Position numbers and translations under genes: made by a program. From Theristus sp. LFF4_11 (lineage: Eukaryota; Nematoda; Chromadorea; Monhysterida; Xyalidae), in the NCBI GenBank assembly GCA_030248135.1, contig JASANC010001704.1, positions 1-64,000 of the forward strand: a DNA stretch of 64,000 nucleotides, in the 5' to 3' direction. Below the pieces are notes generated by a model, which searched no databases, was not told where the DNA came from, and saw only the letters and a program-made list of their open reading frames with translations. This document shows, in pieces, positions 1-11,250 of the stretch (the first letter of the stretch is position 1; every line of letters begins with the position of its first letter).

Positions 1-91
1 CTCAATCGTTTGCACGAAAGGCGTTTTTTGGAGAAGAAGAAACATTTTCATGTTCCAGTGTTAGATGCCGCAGCGATATGAATGGTATCAG

Positions 92-215
92 TTTCACACA
101 AAAATTAGAGGCGCTGAATATCTTTCACACAAAAATTAGAGGCGCTGAATATCTTTCACACAAAAATTAGAGGCGCTCAATATCTTTCACACAAAAATTA
201 GAGGCGCTGAATATC
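92..215. repeat. 31-bp tandem repeat, four copies
   Basis: Four head-to-tail copies of a 31-bp unit starting TTTCACACAAAAATTAGAGG, almost identical (one G/C change in the third copy). It lies in the intron upstream of the first visible ABC-transporter exon. The rest of 1-431 holds no exon that I can support. Confidence 0.9.
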
Positions 216-431
216 CCAGCGACTTCAGTGAGTGTTTCACCGTCGGCTGTCCTTCGATTCGTTCACGTTTCACCAACTGCACTGAGAGTTTTGGGGTTAG
301 GCTTAGGGTTAGGAACGTGAAAGCTTATTGGCAGCCGATTCGTTTATTGATCTGTAAACGTGCGGAATAAAACAGAACAGAACGGATTGCGTTCATCTCT
401 GCAACCTTCCACCGACGGTTCTTCTGTTCAG

Positions 432-1711
432 GCGGTCAAAAGCAACGGATCGCTATCGCACGCGCCTTGATCAGGCGACCCGTGATTCTGCTACTGGACG
501 AAGCCACTAGTGCACTCGATTCAGAGTCCGAACATTTGGTTAGTGTAGTGTTTGTATCGTGCTCTTCTGAAAGAGTGTGCACTTCATTGATGAGCACAGT
601 CACGTACGAACACACAGTTGTATCCACATGTGATATTACAGCAGCGCACGTGTTCATATGCGTGCCAGTGCGACAAAGTGCACCGTCTTCACAACTGGAC
701 TTTAAAATTTTTGTGGTAATTTTTTTTGCTCGGCTTGCAGTCAAATACTGGACATCGTGGAATGTTCTGGCCGTCATTTCTCTTTCGAATAATTTTTTGA
801 TCATTTTACAGGTTGAACTATTCAAGATCGCGTCAAGACCGAATGCAGTAAATACCGTACTCTGTGGAATGAAGTCACTGTTCATACAGGAAACGCCCTG
901 TGTTTTCAGGTGCAGGAAGCGATTTACGGCAACTTGTCCGGTCATACGGTGCTGCTGATTGCGCATCGTCTGTCAACCGTCGAGCGAGCGGACCGAATCG
1001 TGGTGATCGACAAAGGAAAAGTGGTGCAACAGGGTGCACATCGAGAGTTGCTGAAGCAGGATGGACTGTATAAACAGCTGGTGCATCGGCAGTTGCTTGG
1101 TGAGTGGGCGGTTGGGTTGAGGGGAGGCGAAGATCAGTTGTTTCACGAAATGTAGAGATTCGGTGGCCCACAAATGTTTTATGTTTGTTTTATATTCATG
1201 TTTTATGGACCCACAAGTGCAATTATGAAGGATGACCTTGGTTCCATAAAGAGCTGATTGATTTCGCTATTATGGTGAATGAAACACGTTGGTATCTTTT
1301 CTTTCTGTGATTCGTCCAGTCAACTATGTTCTCTCAATACGTCCTCAAATTAGCATCAGCGCCCCGGAAAAGCAGTTGCCATTTTGCTGGCAACAGAATC
1401 GTTTATTGTGGTTTCCCTCTTCTTGAATTCTTGCATTAAACATTGCAGAGAACAACAATAATATTAAGAGAATAACATAGATGTGAATTAAACAATTCTG
1501 CTCAGGTGGCGCCCTCATGGCCGGCGATGCAGTCGACAGTGCAAGTGGACCGTCAAGCCGTGCGAGTGTTTTGGATGACGAAATGCAGATGCAGTCGTGC
1601 AACAGCAGCAGCGACAGTTGCTCGCCCAATAGGCGTCTCGTCACGGAAAGTATACCGACCAATCAGCGCGCCTCTCGCATTACTCGGTCGTCGTTGTCGA
1701 GTACTCCGTAG
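432..1711 (+). CDS. ABCB9/TAPL-like ABC half transporter, C-terminal part (5' partial)
   Basis: This is the 3' end of an ABC transporter gene whose upstream exons lie outside the window. Exons are 432-538, 910-1099 and 1506-1711 (TAG stop). Phases 1, 0 and 1 join cleanly and give 166 residues after the split first codon. Exon 432-538 carries the end of the signature motif ([13 protein letters not shown]), Walker B ([13 protein letters not shown]) and the D-loop. Exon 910-1099 carries the H-loop ([14 protein letters not shown]) and the end of the nucleotide-binding domain. The stretch [20 protein letters not shown], followed by [10 protein letters not shown] and [10 protein letters not shown], is closest to my memory of ABCB9/TAPL, a lysosomal peptide transporter whose nematode relatives are the HAF proteins. 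ABCB8 and ABCB10 fit less well. The last 68 residues are a Ser-rich, non-domain tail. ABC ATPase is secure; the subfamily is likely but not proven. Confidence 0.85.
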
Positions 1712-3237
1712 AATGATTGATTCTTCCGAATCTGAAATTTGATAGAAGCTTTCTTTGTTTTTCTTGTTTTTTCGCTGCCAGATTCAGTCGAATGTCGAAA
1801 CGTTTGGTTGGCTATTGTGGAATTAGTTATAGTCTCGACACGATATCACTGCTAATTTTCGTCAAGGCAGATTATCCGAAACGCAACGCACTGTACCGAC
1901 CTACACTGTGCCTTGACGTTCAGGCACGTGGACTGCAGGATCGTTTCGAGACCGAAGCTGGTCGATATCGTACTCCATGTGGATGTCTTCTTGAATGTTG
2001 ACATTCTGACTGACTGGGATTTAGTGAAAGCTTTATCTACAAAATGGCTCTTTTTTTCTTTTTTTTCAAAACCGTGTGAAACCAAATTCTGTGTTAACCT
2101 GTTATCCCAATCAGAAAAATACTGTGTTAATTAATTTCTTCAGGTTTCTTTCTTTTGCTGTTGCTTTAGTCGGATCGTTCGAAACAAAAGCAATACTTAT
2201 GTTTCAATGCTTCTTGATCTCAATTGGCACAAATGCAAAATCAAACGCAGATTATGGCTTCAATGCGTGACCATTGCAGTTATAATTTTTTTCACTGTGT
2301 GTTTCATTCGTTTTAGGCTTTCTTTCCAATCTAATTTATGTTTGGTCCGTTATTCGTTCATTATCATGATATTATAAAGGGGTGAAACCCTTTTAGTAAT
2401 GACGTTTTCTCTTATCCTTCTTTGTGGTTCTCTGCAACAACACGGGCTTGCGTGCTAGTGAGACCTGAACAGGTCTGCCTGTTAATGTAAGTGCCATGTA
2501 AGCAGAACTGTTTTTTGGATTGAATTGTTTTCTATTTTCTGACTCTGTATTCTCTTTGTTCGCGTTGTTATAATGTTGGATTAGAATTTGAGTTTTTTTT
2601 CAGATTCAATCTGTTTGCTGTTACCTTTTTTTTCTCCAGTCCCAGTGCCGTGTGTCTTCAAAGTGTGTTTGTTTCTGCGCTGTGAATTGTTGTCCTCTTT
2701 GTTTCTCATCGTATTTATTGAAAAGATTTTGAATAAATTATTTTTTGGAAGTGATAGGTATTGTATTTATGGGATCCGCTGGAGTGACCTCATTGGACGG
2801 TTTTTTATAACCCAGAATCACAAATGTTGATTGATTCTTATCTGAAGATTCTTTCCTGTGTCATTTTGCGTGTTTTTTTTAGTTTTGGCGACTGTTTGAA
2901 CCATGCTGCTGCTGTTATTGCGACCAATTTGCTTATTATGTTCATCTAAATGTTCTTTTCTGAAGAGCGGAATTGTCACGTCAAAACTTTCTCGTTCTTC
3001 GATGTTATGTCGCGTTAAAACTTCCCCGTAGCCATCATAACCTTCCCGTCGAGTTGAAAAGGCAATTGTGGCCAAATGATTAGTGGTCGTTAACTGTTGG
3101 TTTGAAACGGGAGTTTTAAACTTGCGACGCAGGATTTTTTTCAAAAGCGTTTGTGTGGAAAGAGTTTCAGTTTCAGTTTTTTTTGCAACTTGATTTTTTC
3201 TTTATGATTTCTGTGGCCAGTTTTATAAAACTGAGTA

Positions 3238-3690
3238 CCGTATTACCTCTATTAAACCCCCCCAAAAATTAACCCCCCCCAAAAAAATAAACCCCCACGC
3301 CCCACCCCCTCGACAAGTTTCCAAATAATCCCCCCCAAAAAATAATCCCCCATGGGGGATTATTGGAAACATGTTTGAAACACACCCAGCGAATTCAGTG
3401 GCTGGTTGCAGTGAAAATGATGAAATTGTGCTACCAAAGGCCCCAAATGGATGAGTTAATGGTAATTTCATTACAAAAGGCTGTTGTAAAAAAAAATTTC
3501 TATGTAGAGTAAAAGTTTCTGCGACTTCCTTCCTGCCATGGAAGGTATTTTTGCCATTTTTCGCACCCCTAAAAATGGTTTCCAAATAAACCCCCCCCCC
3601 AAAAATAAACCCCCCCCCAAAAATAAACACCCACCCCCAGAAGTCGCTGAAGAAATAAACCCCCATGGGGGTTTATTAGAGGTAATACGG
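3238..3690. mobile_element. C-rich MITE with TA target duplication, long copy
   Basis: Terminal inverted repeats read CCGTATTACCTCTATTAAAC at the left and its near-exact complement at the right (GGTAATACGG end). They are flanked by TA on both sides (3236-3237 and 3691-3692). The interior holds runs of C separated by AAAAATAAA. TA duplication and terminal inverted repeats suggest a non-autonomous Tc1/mariner-type element. A short relative with the same ends lies at 11343-11432. No transposase is present. Confidence 0.8.
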
Positions 3691-3698
3691 TAGTGAGT

Positions 3699-3919
3699 AA
3701 AAAGTGAGTTTTACTCAAGGGTGTTCCAAAAGTTAGACCATGACAACGCCCAATTGAATGATTGCACCCAAAGTTCTTTTTTGATTCACATTGGATTGCT
3801 ATTTCTGTAAAATTCAGTCATTCAATTGACACTGCCGCTTCACCACTCCATTAGCTTATCCAGAATTTGTCTCACGGTCTGACTTTTGCAACACCCTGGA
3901 GTAAAACTCCTCACTTTTC
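3699..3919. mobile_element. Short inverted-repeat element (MITE)
   Basis: The left arm (about 3699-3737, containing AGGGTGTTCCAAAAGTTAGA) pairs imperfectly with the right arm (about 3874-3919, containing GACTTTTGCAACACCCT). The outer arms also pair (AAGTGAG...TTTTACTC against GAGTAAAACTCCTCACTTTT). It starts within 10 bases of the neighbouring C-rich MITE. The superfamily is unknown, and I could not define a target duplication. Confidence 0.65.
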
Positions 3920-4597
3920 AGACACTCCTCACTTTTACAAAACTGACCCTGGGGTAATTTTGTATGGGTGCCCGTGCCACGTGGTGTGTGTCATACAGTT
4001 TCATCGGAGTTTTCTGCTTTTTGCGAAGAAAATGGGTGGATGGTTCTGGATTACCTGCGAAGCCACACCTGCGGTACTTTTTTCTGCCCGTACTTACTGT
4101 TGTGTGATGTGCTGCACGTGTACTGGCAACTTTTTGAGATGCCTTGGCTTCGAAAGCCGTTAGTGAAGAAAGTGTCGTGTCGAGACTTGAAGTCGAGAAC
4201 ACTTGATTTCTTTTGTACATGCAGTTTGTAAGCCGGAAGTTATGACGACATTCGGGGGGCGTTATGGGCTACGGGGAAGTTGTTGACGCAAACCTTTGCA
4301 CTTTTTTTCTGTTTCTTTTTCGACACCCGTGTTTTATCGAATTTGTACAGTCACAAGCACACAAGCACTCACTCGCTGCCGCACACATATTGCGATACAC
4401 GCTCATGTCTGCCAGTGTGTTTGTTTGTGCCTGTACGACATTACAGATTGTTGTCACGTATGAAACGGGGCGGAGCGTTCGTTCGGTATTGGTGTTTGGT
4501 GTGAAACTCCCCCAAGAAAATCCAAAGTTTTTTAACTGAAATATTTTAAAAATTTCAGACCTCCATTTTTGAAAACTCGTATTGATGCTAAAAAAAC

Positions 4598-7147
4598 ATG
4601 ACCTGCCACGTGTGTTCGCTTCCGCCGCAACTGCTGCTGCACATCTTCAAGTATCTCGACTATCGATCGCTGGTACGCTGCCAGTGTGTTTGTCGGCTGT
4701 GGAATGAGGTGATCGTGATTTGTAATGGTCGCCTCAATAAACTGCAATGCTATCGATTGATTATTGGTGAGGAGCAAGGGAGGCTGTTTTTTGGCTATTC
4801 AAGCGAATGTGAAAACTGCTTTCATCCTCGCGGTTTTTTTGTGGCTTAAAAAAGCACAGCAATTGATTGATGAATTCAATAACAAAAATGCATTTGCAGT
4901 TCTGCTAATGCGAAGAGTGATAAAACCAAAATAAGTTCGCCTGTAAAAAAACGATTTAGTCGAGTCAAATTTTTTTTCAAAACAATGTCGAACAGTGTCA
5001 CAGATGTCAAACGCATTGATTGGTAATAGTAGTCGTCAAGACGAGCGTAATTGTGTTGTGGTTGTTCTGGAGAATTTCACAAAAAACAGAAACCTGAACC
5101 AAAGCAAAACCATTCCGAAAAAAACGCGCGGCAGGCGAGAACAAGTGCTCCTACCAGTCGTTCCCGCTGTCGCTCGGCATGCACAACGTCAACAGCCACA
5201 CCAATCACTACCCGCCGCTGCCGCACGAGCACACGCGCACGACAGCCATGCGACTCCGCGAGCTGCTGTTTCGCTGGCGCTCCAAGCTGTTCCGCTTGCA
5301 GCAGCCGAATCCGCGCGAGAAGGTGCGAAATCGAGTTTTTTTTTTGATTGTGAAATCTGGGTGCAAGTGGGGTGTTGGTTGTTTTGCGACTGGTGATTGC
5401 GACTTCTGCGATTGATAAAAAGCTCAAAGGTGGTTGGTGAACACACGGTGGCTGTCTGGTTTTCGCGTCGTTGAGATTGGATAGCCTTCCAGTGGTTCCA
5501 TCGCTGATAGCTGTGGTTTCAGTGGTTTTTTCTGTGTTTTCAAGACGTTTGAACTACGCCTGTTTGGGTGTGTTGAACAGTTGGCCGTCTGCCGAGCCGA
5601 GGCCGAAGGATATTGTTTCGAGAAACGTCGCCGGGACCGGACACTAAAAATTGCAAGGAATACATTTTTTGAAGAAAACTGTGAACTCACAAGTGATGTG
5701 TTATGCTGAAACGAGTGAAGCAGAAACAAAATCTCAAGGAAATTTTTAGCAAAAGAATCCAAATGTCAATAAGACGCATTCTCCCTTCCAAACCTGGTCA
5801 TCAATAGTGTCTTTCTCTCAAACAATAGTCACACGGAAAAAGTAACCTTTTCCAAAAAATAGTCTGTCAGAATTGCCCGTTTCCACGGAGTTTGGCACCG
5901 TTATGGCTTCCGGAACTGGTGCGCGAATAATTAACAGAAAAAAACATCGCAGGTGCGCGTGCAACGTGCGCGCGACGATCGCATCGTCGAGGACCAGTTC
6001 TACGGCACCGATCTTGTCCTGAAACTGCGTCACTTCCGCACGCACAATCTGTTGATCGAGTCGGAGTGGGCGAGTGGTGCCGTCGATCTGATCGACCAAC
6101 TGCGTCTGCTACAGTTGCGTCCCGTCGGCATCGGATTTCGACTGTCGAACTTGAGCGCTGTCACTGAACGCCACATGGAGCAGCTGTTCGCTGCGTATGC
6201 GGCCACCCTGGAGAACGTGAAGATCTGGGGCGTCAACGGTGGTCCGTTCGCCGACGTGATCACCGATCGATCGTTGATGGCAGCCGGAGCGCTGCGAAAG
6301 TTGACCATTGCGGTCACTGACCCGCCGGCCGGGCAGACGCTGCCGCCGGGTGCGGTCATCTTTCGGAAAGTTAGCTGACTGTTTAGTGGGTTACCGTTGA
6401 GCCATTTCGTTCCCTGGCAGGTGTGGTGGTGTGTGTGGGATTGATTTGCGTGTGTGACCATTGATTGATTTATTGCTGTGCCGCTGCAAAAAAGTCACTA
6501 ATGCGGTCCTTGACCAGTCGCGCGGGTAAACCTGGCATTAGACCCGTCGCTGCAAGGAACCGTGGCACACTTTGCGCTATGCGGTGCGCCGTGCGCACGC
6601 CAAGTGCATAGTCAACAAGTTCCCAACACCACAGCCAATAAATCCACCAAACTGTAGGATGGTTCTCTGCATTTCGGCCTTGGCAACATCATGGGGTGGC
6701 CTCATCAGTGATGTGAACCACCTCAAAAACCAACGGGAAGACGAGACACTAATTGTCAAATCAAGTCGAATTCAAAGACATCAAAAATCAATCTGAAATC
6801 AGGTCACCGACGAGCTGCTGTTCAGCATCGCCAAGCAACACTCGCTCCCATTCGAACTGGTCACCCTGTTCTCGTGCAACGTCTCCAACGTCGGCGCCGT
6901 CGCGCTGATCGAGTCGTGGGCGATCTCTGCTCGCAACGCGCCACGTCGCGCCGCTTCGGTCGTCTTCATCGACTGCCCGGTCGACAAGGACTCGATCGTG
7001 CAACGGTGCGCCGACCGTGGCATTCGCGAGCTGTCCGTGCAGCCGCCGAACGGAACGCTGGTATTGGACGTGCGGACGCAGAAGCGCAATCGAATGCTAC
7101 GAGTGCACTTCATGAATCGTACGACGCATGCGGTGCCGCCCGAATGA
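4598..7147 (+). CDS. F-box domain protein
   Basis: Predicted exons are 4598-4766, 5135-5322, 5953-6369 and 6803-7147 (TGA), giving 372 residues. All junctions are in phase with GTGAGG, GTGCGA and GTTAGC donors and CAG acceptors. Residues about 7-45 are a clear F-box: LPPQLLLHIFKYLDYRSLVR followed by CQCVCRLWNEV. F-box proteins bind Skp1 and present substrates to a Cullin-1 ubiquitin ligase. The rest (about residues 120-370) alternates hydrophobic and charged segments and contains LRxLTIAV- and LVTLFSCNVS-like stretches that could be degenerate leucine-rich repeats, as in the nematode F-box family. No substrate-binding domain is certain. The ATG at 4598 was chosen because the F-box follows within six residues and no better upstream start is in frame. 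Confidence 0.8.
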
Positions 7148-8265
7148 TAATCATGGTAATGATGATAATAACAACCACCAATGACGAAGTGTACATGTGG
7201 CGCGGATTGCGGTGGTGAACGAGGCGCAACAGTGTAACATCATGTACGGTGGTCGTAAATCGTCAGAACTTTGTTGTTCAGCAGCGACTTGGAACTGGTG
7301 ATTGTTGCGCAGCATGCGATTTTTATTGTTGTTGGAATTTGACGGGATTTTTGTGGTTCGTTAAGAAACTAGTCATCTGAGCCGTGGTTGGTTCCCATCG
7401 GCTACTCGATATGTCCACTAAGTACTGATACATGCCTTCCTTTTTATTGGAGCTTGTGCATGTTCAACTGTGAATTTTTAATCATCGATTCATTCATTTA
7501 ATTTGGTATTTTAGATTTGGGAAACCGTGTTAGGCTTGGCTTAAAAATGGGTTTATTATTTAGAAAAAACGACTGAGCTTTCAAAGACTACTTTAAAATT
7601 TAAAAAAAAGTATTGCGGATTTTTTTGCATTCCAACACGTTTGTTTTGCGAAAATTGCTTTCATCACGTCAAAGTCACATATTGCAGCAATGTTTCTTTT
7701 TTATTGATTTTCACTTTTTCTTGATTGGTTTTCATAGTTTCAGTTTCTGTGATAACATCAGCTGTCGTGTCAGTCAATATTTTGTTTGATAATTGAACAA
7801 TTTACCAATGCTGGGTGGTTTGTTTACAAATCGGATTTTCGTGGTATAAATTGTTTCATCTATTGTGTCCGTTTTTTGCAGAATTGCTTTCTTATCACGA
7901 ATAAAAACTTGTTACTTCTGCGATGACTGGACGTTCTTGTCTTGAAAGATAGCTGGTTTCAAAGCTTGCGAATGCTACTTCAAATTTCGCAATAATTTAT
8001 GAGTCAGTCGAAGCAGACTGATGGAATGTATGGGCGGTTTTTTATAAGTTATTCTTGTGATTAAAAGACCCCCTGTACTGTATTGAAAGGGAACGCATGC
8101 AACTGTTCTGCATTCCAAAAACTCTCAATCTGGCATGCTGGCTGCATCGGAGCTGCTTGGACCAATCAATGGACCGAAAACAAAAAACAGCGAGTTTGCG
8201 CATGATTTTGAGATAATGGTTTAACTACAAAAATCAGGATAAAAATCAGACGAGAAATTAAAAAA
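7148..8265. other. Intergenic spacer
   Basis: AT-rich sequence between the F-box gene stop and the aldo-keto reductase start. No exon or repeat family member was recognised. An AATAAA motif near 7900 could be a polyadenylation signal for the F-box gene, but this is only a motif match. Confidence 0.5.
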
Positions 8266-11250
8266 ATGGACAAAGTGGCCGGCGGAGCGGTGCGTCTGTG
8301 CAACGGCGTTTTTATGCCGATGATCGGTTACGGCTCGTTCCGGTGTTCGGGCAAGGAGACGATCGAACGGGCGATCGATGCTGCACTCGGCGCCGGATAC
8401 CGGCTGATTGACACGGCGCACTTGTATCAGAACGAGACTGAGATTGGAGAGGCGTTGCAGGTTCGGTTGGTTTTTTTGGGGGGGTGCGAGTGTGACGCTC
8501 GTGGCCTGGGTGGTAGAGCGTTGGACTCTTGTCTGTGCGTTCGGGGGATCGAGCCCCGCCGAGGGACGTACTGGCACTTAATGCCGATGGGCGTCCTATT
8601 TGACGGAATTCTCCATACGCTTTTCTAGAGGTTAGCTTTGGCTAAAAACATCGCCTGAATTGTTGTCCGTTCGTTCGGTGGATTGGTGACATTCTCCGGG
8701 TCACATTTCTGTGAGCCTCGTTTCTCCGCCACCGGTTAGCCTGAATTTCACATTTATGATTGGCTGATTCTGATTGACCATCAGCTTTAGCATCCGAAGG
8801 TATGGTGCCAACTGCCAAACTTCGACAGCTGATTGGGGGTAGAGATGTGACGGCTGGGCATCTCGCTATTGCCACAGAAGAGGGTAATCGTCTCCGAATT
8901 TCATGCTGTTCATACAGTTTTATCGGAGTTTCCTGCTTTTTTCGCAAAATAAAATGGATGTGCGAACAGTCTATTTCTGTATCATGCGCAGTTAGCTGAT
9001 TGGTGCGATCACCAGTGCACAAAATTGTCGTTCGTGTGCTTCTGATTTGTTTTGAATCAAAAAAAATCATTTTTTTACCATCCAGTCACCCATGCATCAG
9101 GATCAGACGACCGCCGCAATTTTGCTTCTGGGTCGGCTGAAAAACGACGAATTTTAGAGTTAAAAAATGGCATGTTCTTATTTTTTTCAGCGTCTGCTCC
9201 CGAAGCACCAGCTTAGCCGCGCTCAAATCTTCATCACCACGAAACTATTGCCAATGGAGAATCGCGATGACACAATAAACGGCGTCAAGGGCTCTCTTGA
9301 ACGTCTTCAAACCGATTACCTCGATTTGGTCTTGATACACTTTCCGAAACCGTTCGGCGCTGGCGGCTATGATGATCCGAAGAATCCGGAACACCGAAAA
9401 ACCACCTGGCTCGCATTGGAGGAGTTACAGAGTGCGTTTGTTTTGTTTTGTTTTTTCTTGTGGATTTTTTTTGGCGAGAAAGATGATAATAGAAAATCAC
9501 GCGTTGTTTTGGAATTTGTAATCGAATGTCAAATAAATGGAATACGGTTTCTACGGCATGACTTTCCACCGCTCTGGATCACAACAGGATCTTATTACAG
9601 ACCGTCCCTGATTGTCAAGAACGATGCTCACAGCAAAAGACCAAACTTTTTACTCATGTCTTTACTTTTGACGATGAAGACTTTTGATGTACAATCGTGT
9701 CGAGACTGTAAGATACTGATAGACGGAATACATGCAGATACCGTACACCATTTTCTCTAAAGTTCAGCCTTTGTCATCCGGTCTTTGTAGTAGTATTTGT
9801 CAGAATCTTGTCAGCAGTCGCTTTAAGGCCCATTCATGCACGCGTGCGCTGAAGCTGCGCTGCTTTTTTGCTTCATGCGTAGCGAAGTTGTTGTTGTTGT
9901 TGTTGTTGTTGGGATTTTTAGGCGATGTTTTTAGCCAGGGCTAACCCAGAGAAGCGTACAGAACGCCATTGAGTAGGGCGCCCATCGAGTTTGTCTCTGT
10001 CATTAAGTGCCTATACACCCCGTCGGCGGGGCTCGATCCCCCGAGCGCACAGACTGTAGAAGTGACGTGTCGCGCGCTGACGCGCTTCAACCGCCATGAA
10101 TGGCGCTTTAGATTCGTTTCATTCTTCAGAATCCGGCGCCATCCGCTCGATCGGTGTGTCGAATTACGAAATCCGACATCTCGACGAATTGTACACGTAC
10201 GCGACAGTACAGCCAGCCGTCAACCAGTGCGAGTGCCACCCACATATGACGCGCGATGCGCTGCGAACATACTGCGCCGAGAAGAACATGCACTTCCAGG
10301 TGACACAGTCCCGGTCTGAAGGCGCTGGTGCAGTGTACTGTTGGTAATACAGTGATGCACACGTCAACAGAGACAAACACACTGGCACGCGACGCACACA
10401 GCGATACAGTGTGATCTGTGTGTTTGTGTGTGTGTTTGTGACGGTGCAACGCGTTGTTGTGTGCAGACGGTTTAATGTTCTGCGCGGTTCTAAAGAAACT
10501 ACTAAAGACTGGTTTATGAATTCGAATTGGTCATTCAGAATTGAATATGATTGCGATAATTGGCCAGTTCTTATCATATTTCTTTTTCTTTCGATTTTGA
10601 CCGAAAAACCCAAAAAACTTTCAGGCGTTTTCCTCCCTGGCTCGCTGTCACACTGACCTCTTGACCGAGCCGCTGCTCGAAAAAATCGCCGCCAAACACT
10701 CCACAACCGTGCATCAGGTTGGAGAGAGAAAAATGAAAAAAAGTTTATCAGCGGGTTGTCCGGAATCGATTGCTCATAAACAGCTTGCATCCCGTCGCAA
10801 CCAATGAACGGCGATTAGGACTTTTGAGTTTTTCCTCTCGTTTTAAGGTCAGCAGTCACGCCTCGTCACGGGACGTTCAACAGTCCACATTCAACAACCA
10901 CCCACCAGCGAGTATGGCAATTTCACAGTTCCGAAATTGCTGTCGGAAGCTATGATTGAAAAACAACAGAAAAACCACAATTATCACAATACACAATTTG
11001 GTTGCGGTAGAACACTGAAGAGAATGGACGTTGTTGAGTGTTGGTTGTATGATTGTCTCAATGGCAGGTACTACTTGCCTGGGCACTGGCGCAGCACATC
11101 AGCGTGCTACCGAAGTCGGAAAAGCCCCAACGAATCGTCGACAACTTCCAAGCGATCAACGTGCATCTAAGCAACGACGAAGTGGCAGAGTTGAGTAAAC
11201 TGAACAGGGACAAGGCGTACACAAAGTGCGACGGCTGGAATGTGCTTTGA
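8266..11250 (+). CDS. Aldo-keto reductase (AKR superfamily)
   Basis: Exons are 8266-8460, 9191-9431, 10130-10299, 10625-10717 and 11068-11250 (TGA), giving 293 residues, the usual AKR barrel length. The catalytic tetrad is visible: Asp49 and Tyr54 in IDTAHLYQNE, Lys83 in IFITTKLLP and His115 in LDLVLIHFP. The IRSIGVSNYEIRHLDEL segment and the NQCECHP segment match the family's barrel strands. The C-terminal SVLPKSEKPQRIVDNFQ is the usual NADP(H)-binding region. The enzyme would reduce aldehydes or ketones with NADPH in the cytosol; the substrate cannot be told. Introns 1 and 2 carry inverted copies of a tRNA-derived SINE. The region around residues 200-235 (exon 4) is shorter than in mammalian AKR1 enzymes, where a variable loop sits. 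Confidence 0.92.
8495..8656 (+). mobile_element. tRNA-derived SINE, copy 1
   Basis: It lies in intron 1 of the aldo-keto reductase gene. It begins with a tRNA-like head: an A-box-like TGGCCTGGGTGGTAGAGCG at about 8502 and a B-box-like GGGATCGAGCCCC at about 8546. A unique body follows (GGCACTTAATG, GATGGGCGTCC) and a tail ending GGCTAAAAACATCG. Copies at 9921-10098 (reverse) and 56968-57128 share head, body and tail, so this is a SINE family and not a tRNA gene. Confidence 0.8.
9921..10098 (-). mobile_element. tRNA-derived SINE, copy 2
   Basis: Reverse-oriented copy in intron 2 of the aldo-keto reductase gene. The complement shows the B-box (GGGGGATCGAGCCCCGCCG), the GGCACTTAATGACAG body, GATGGGCGCCCTAC and a tail ending TAGCCCTGGCTAAAAACATC. 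The A-box end is degraded. It faces copy 1 across exon 2. Confidence 0.8.

Larger units (their letters stand above)
1712..4597. other. Intergenic spacer with two MITEs
   Basis: No coding exon is supported here; the open frames are short and show no family resemblance. The first part is AT-rich and probably holds the 3' UTR of the ABC gene; an AATAAA motif lies near 2730. The region around 3240-3920 holds two adjacent inverted-repeat elements, listed separately. Bases 3995-4040 resemble 8905-8950 in the aldo-keto reductase gene (shared CATACAGTTT...CGGAGTTT core), so this is probably another dispersed repeat. Confidence 0.6.

Noticed and set aside
293..313. Telomere-like TTAGGC/TTAGGG units
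   Set aside because: Only about three degenerate units inside an intron of a gene; too short to be a telomere or to settle the taxon, although TTAGGC is the nematode telomere repeat.
8502..8570. Possible tRNA gene with A and B boxes
   Set aside because: The acceptor and anticodon stems do not form a clean cloverleaf, and the same sequence with a shared 3' body occurs three times, so it is a tRNA-derived SINE.
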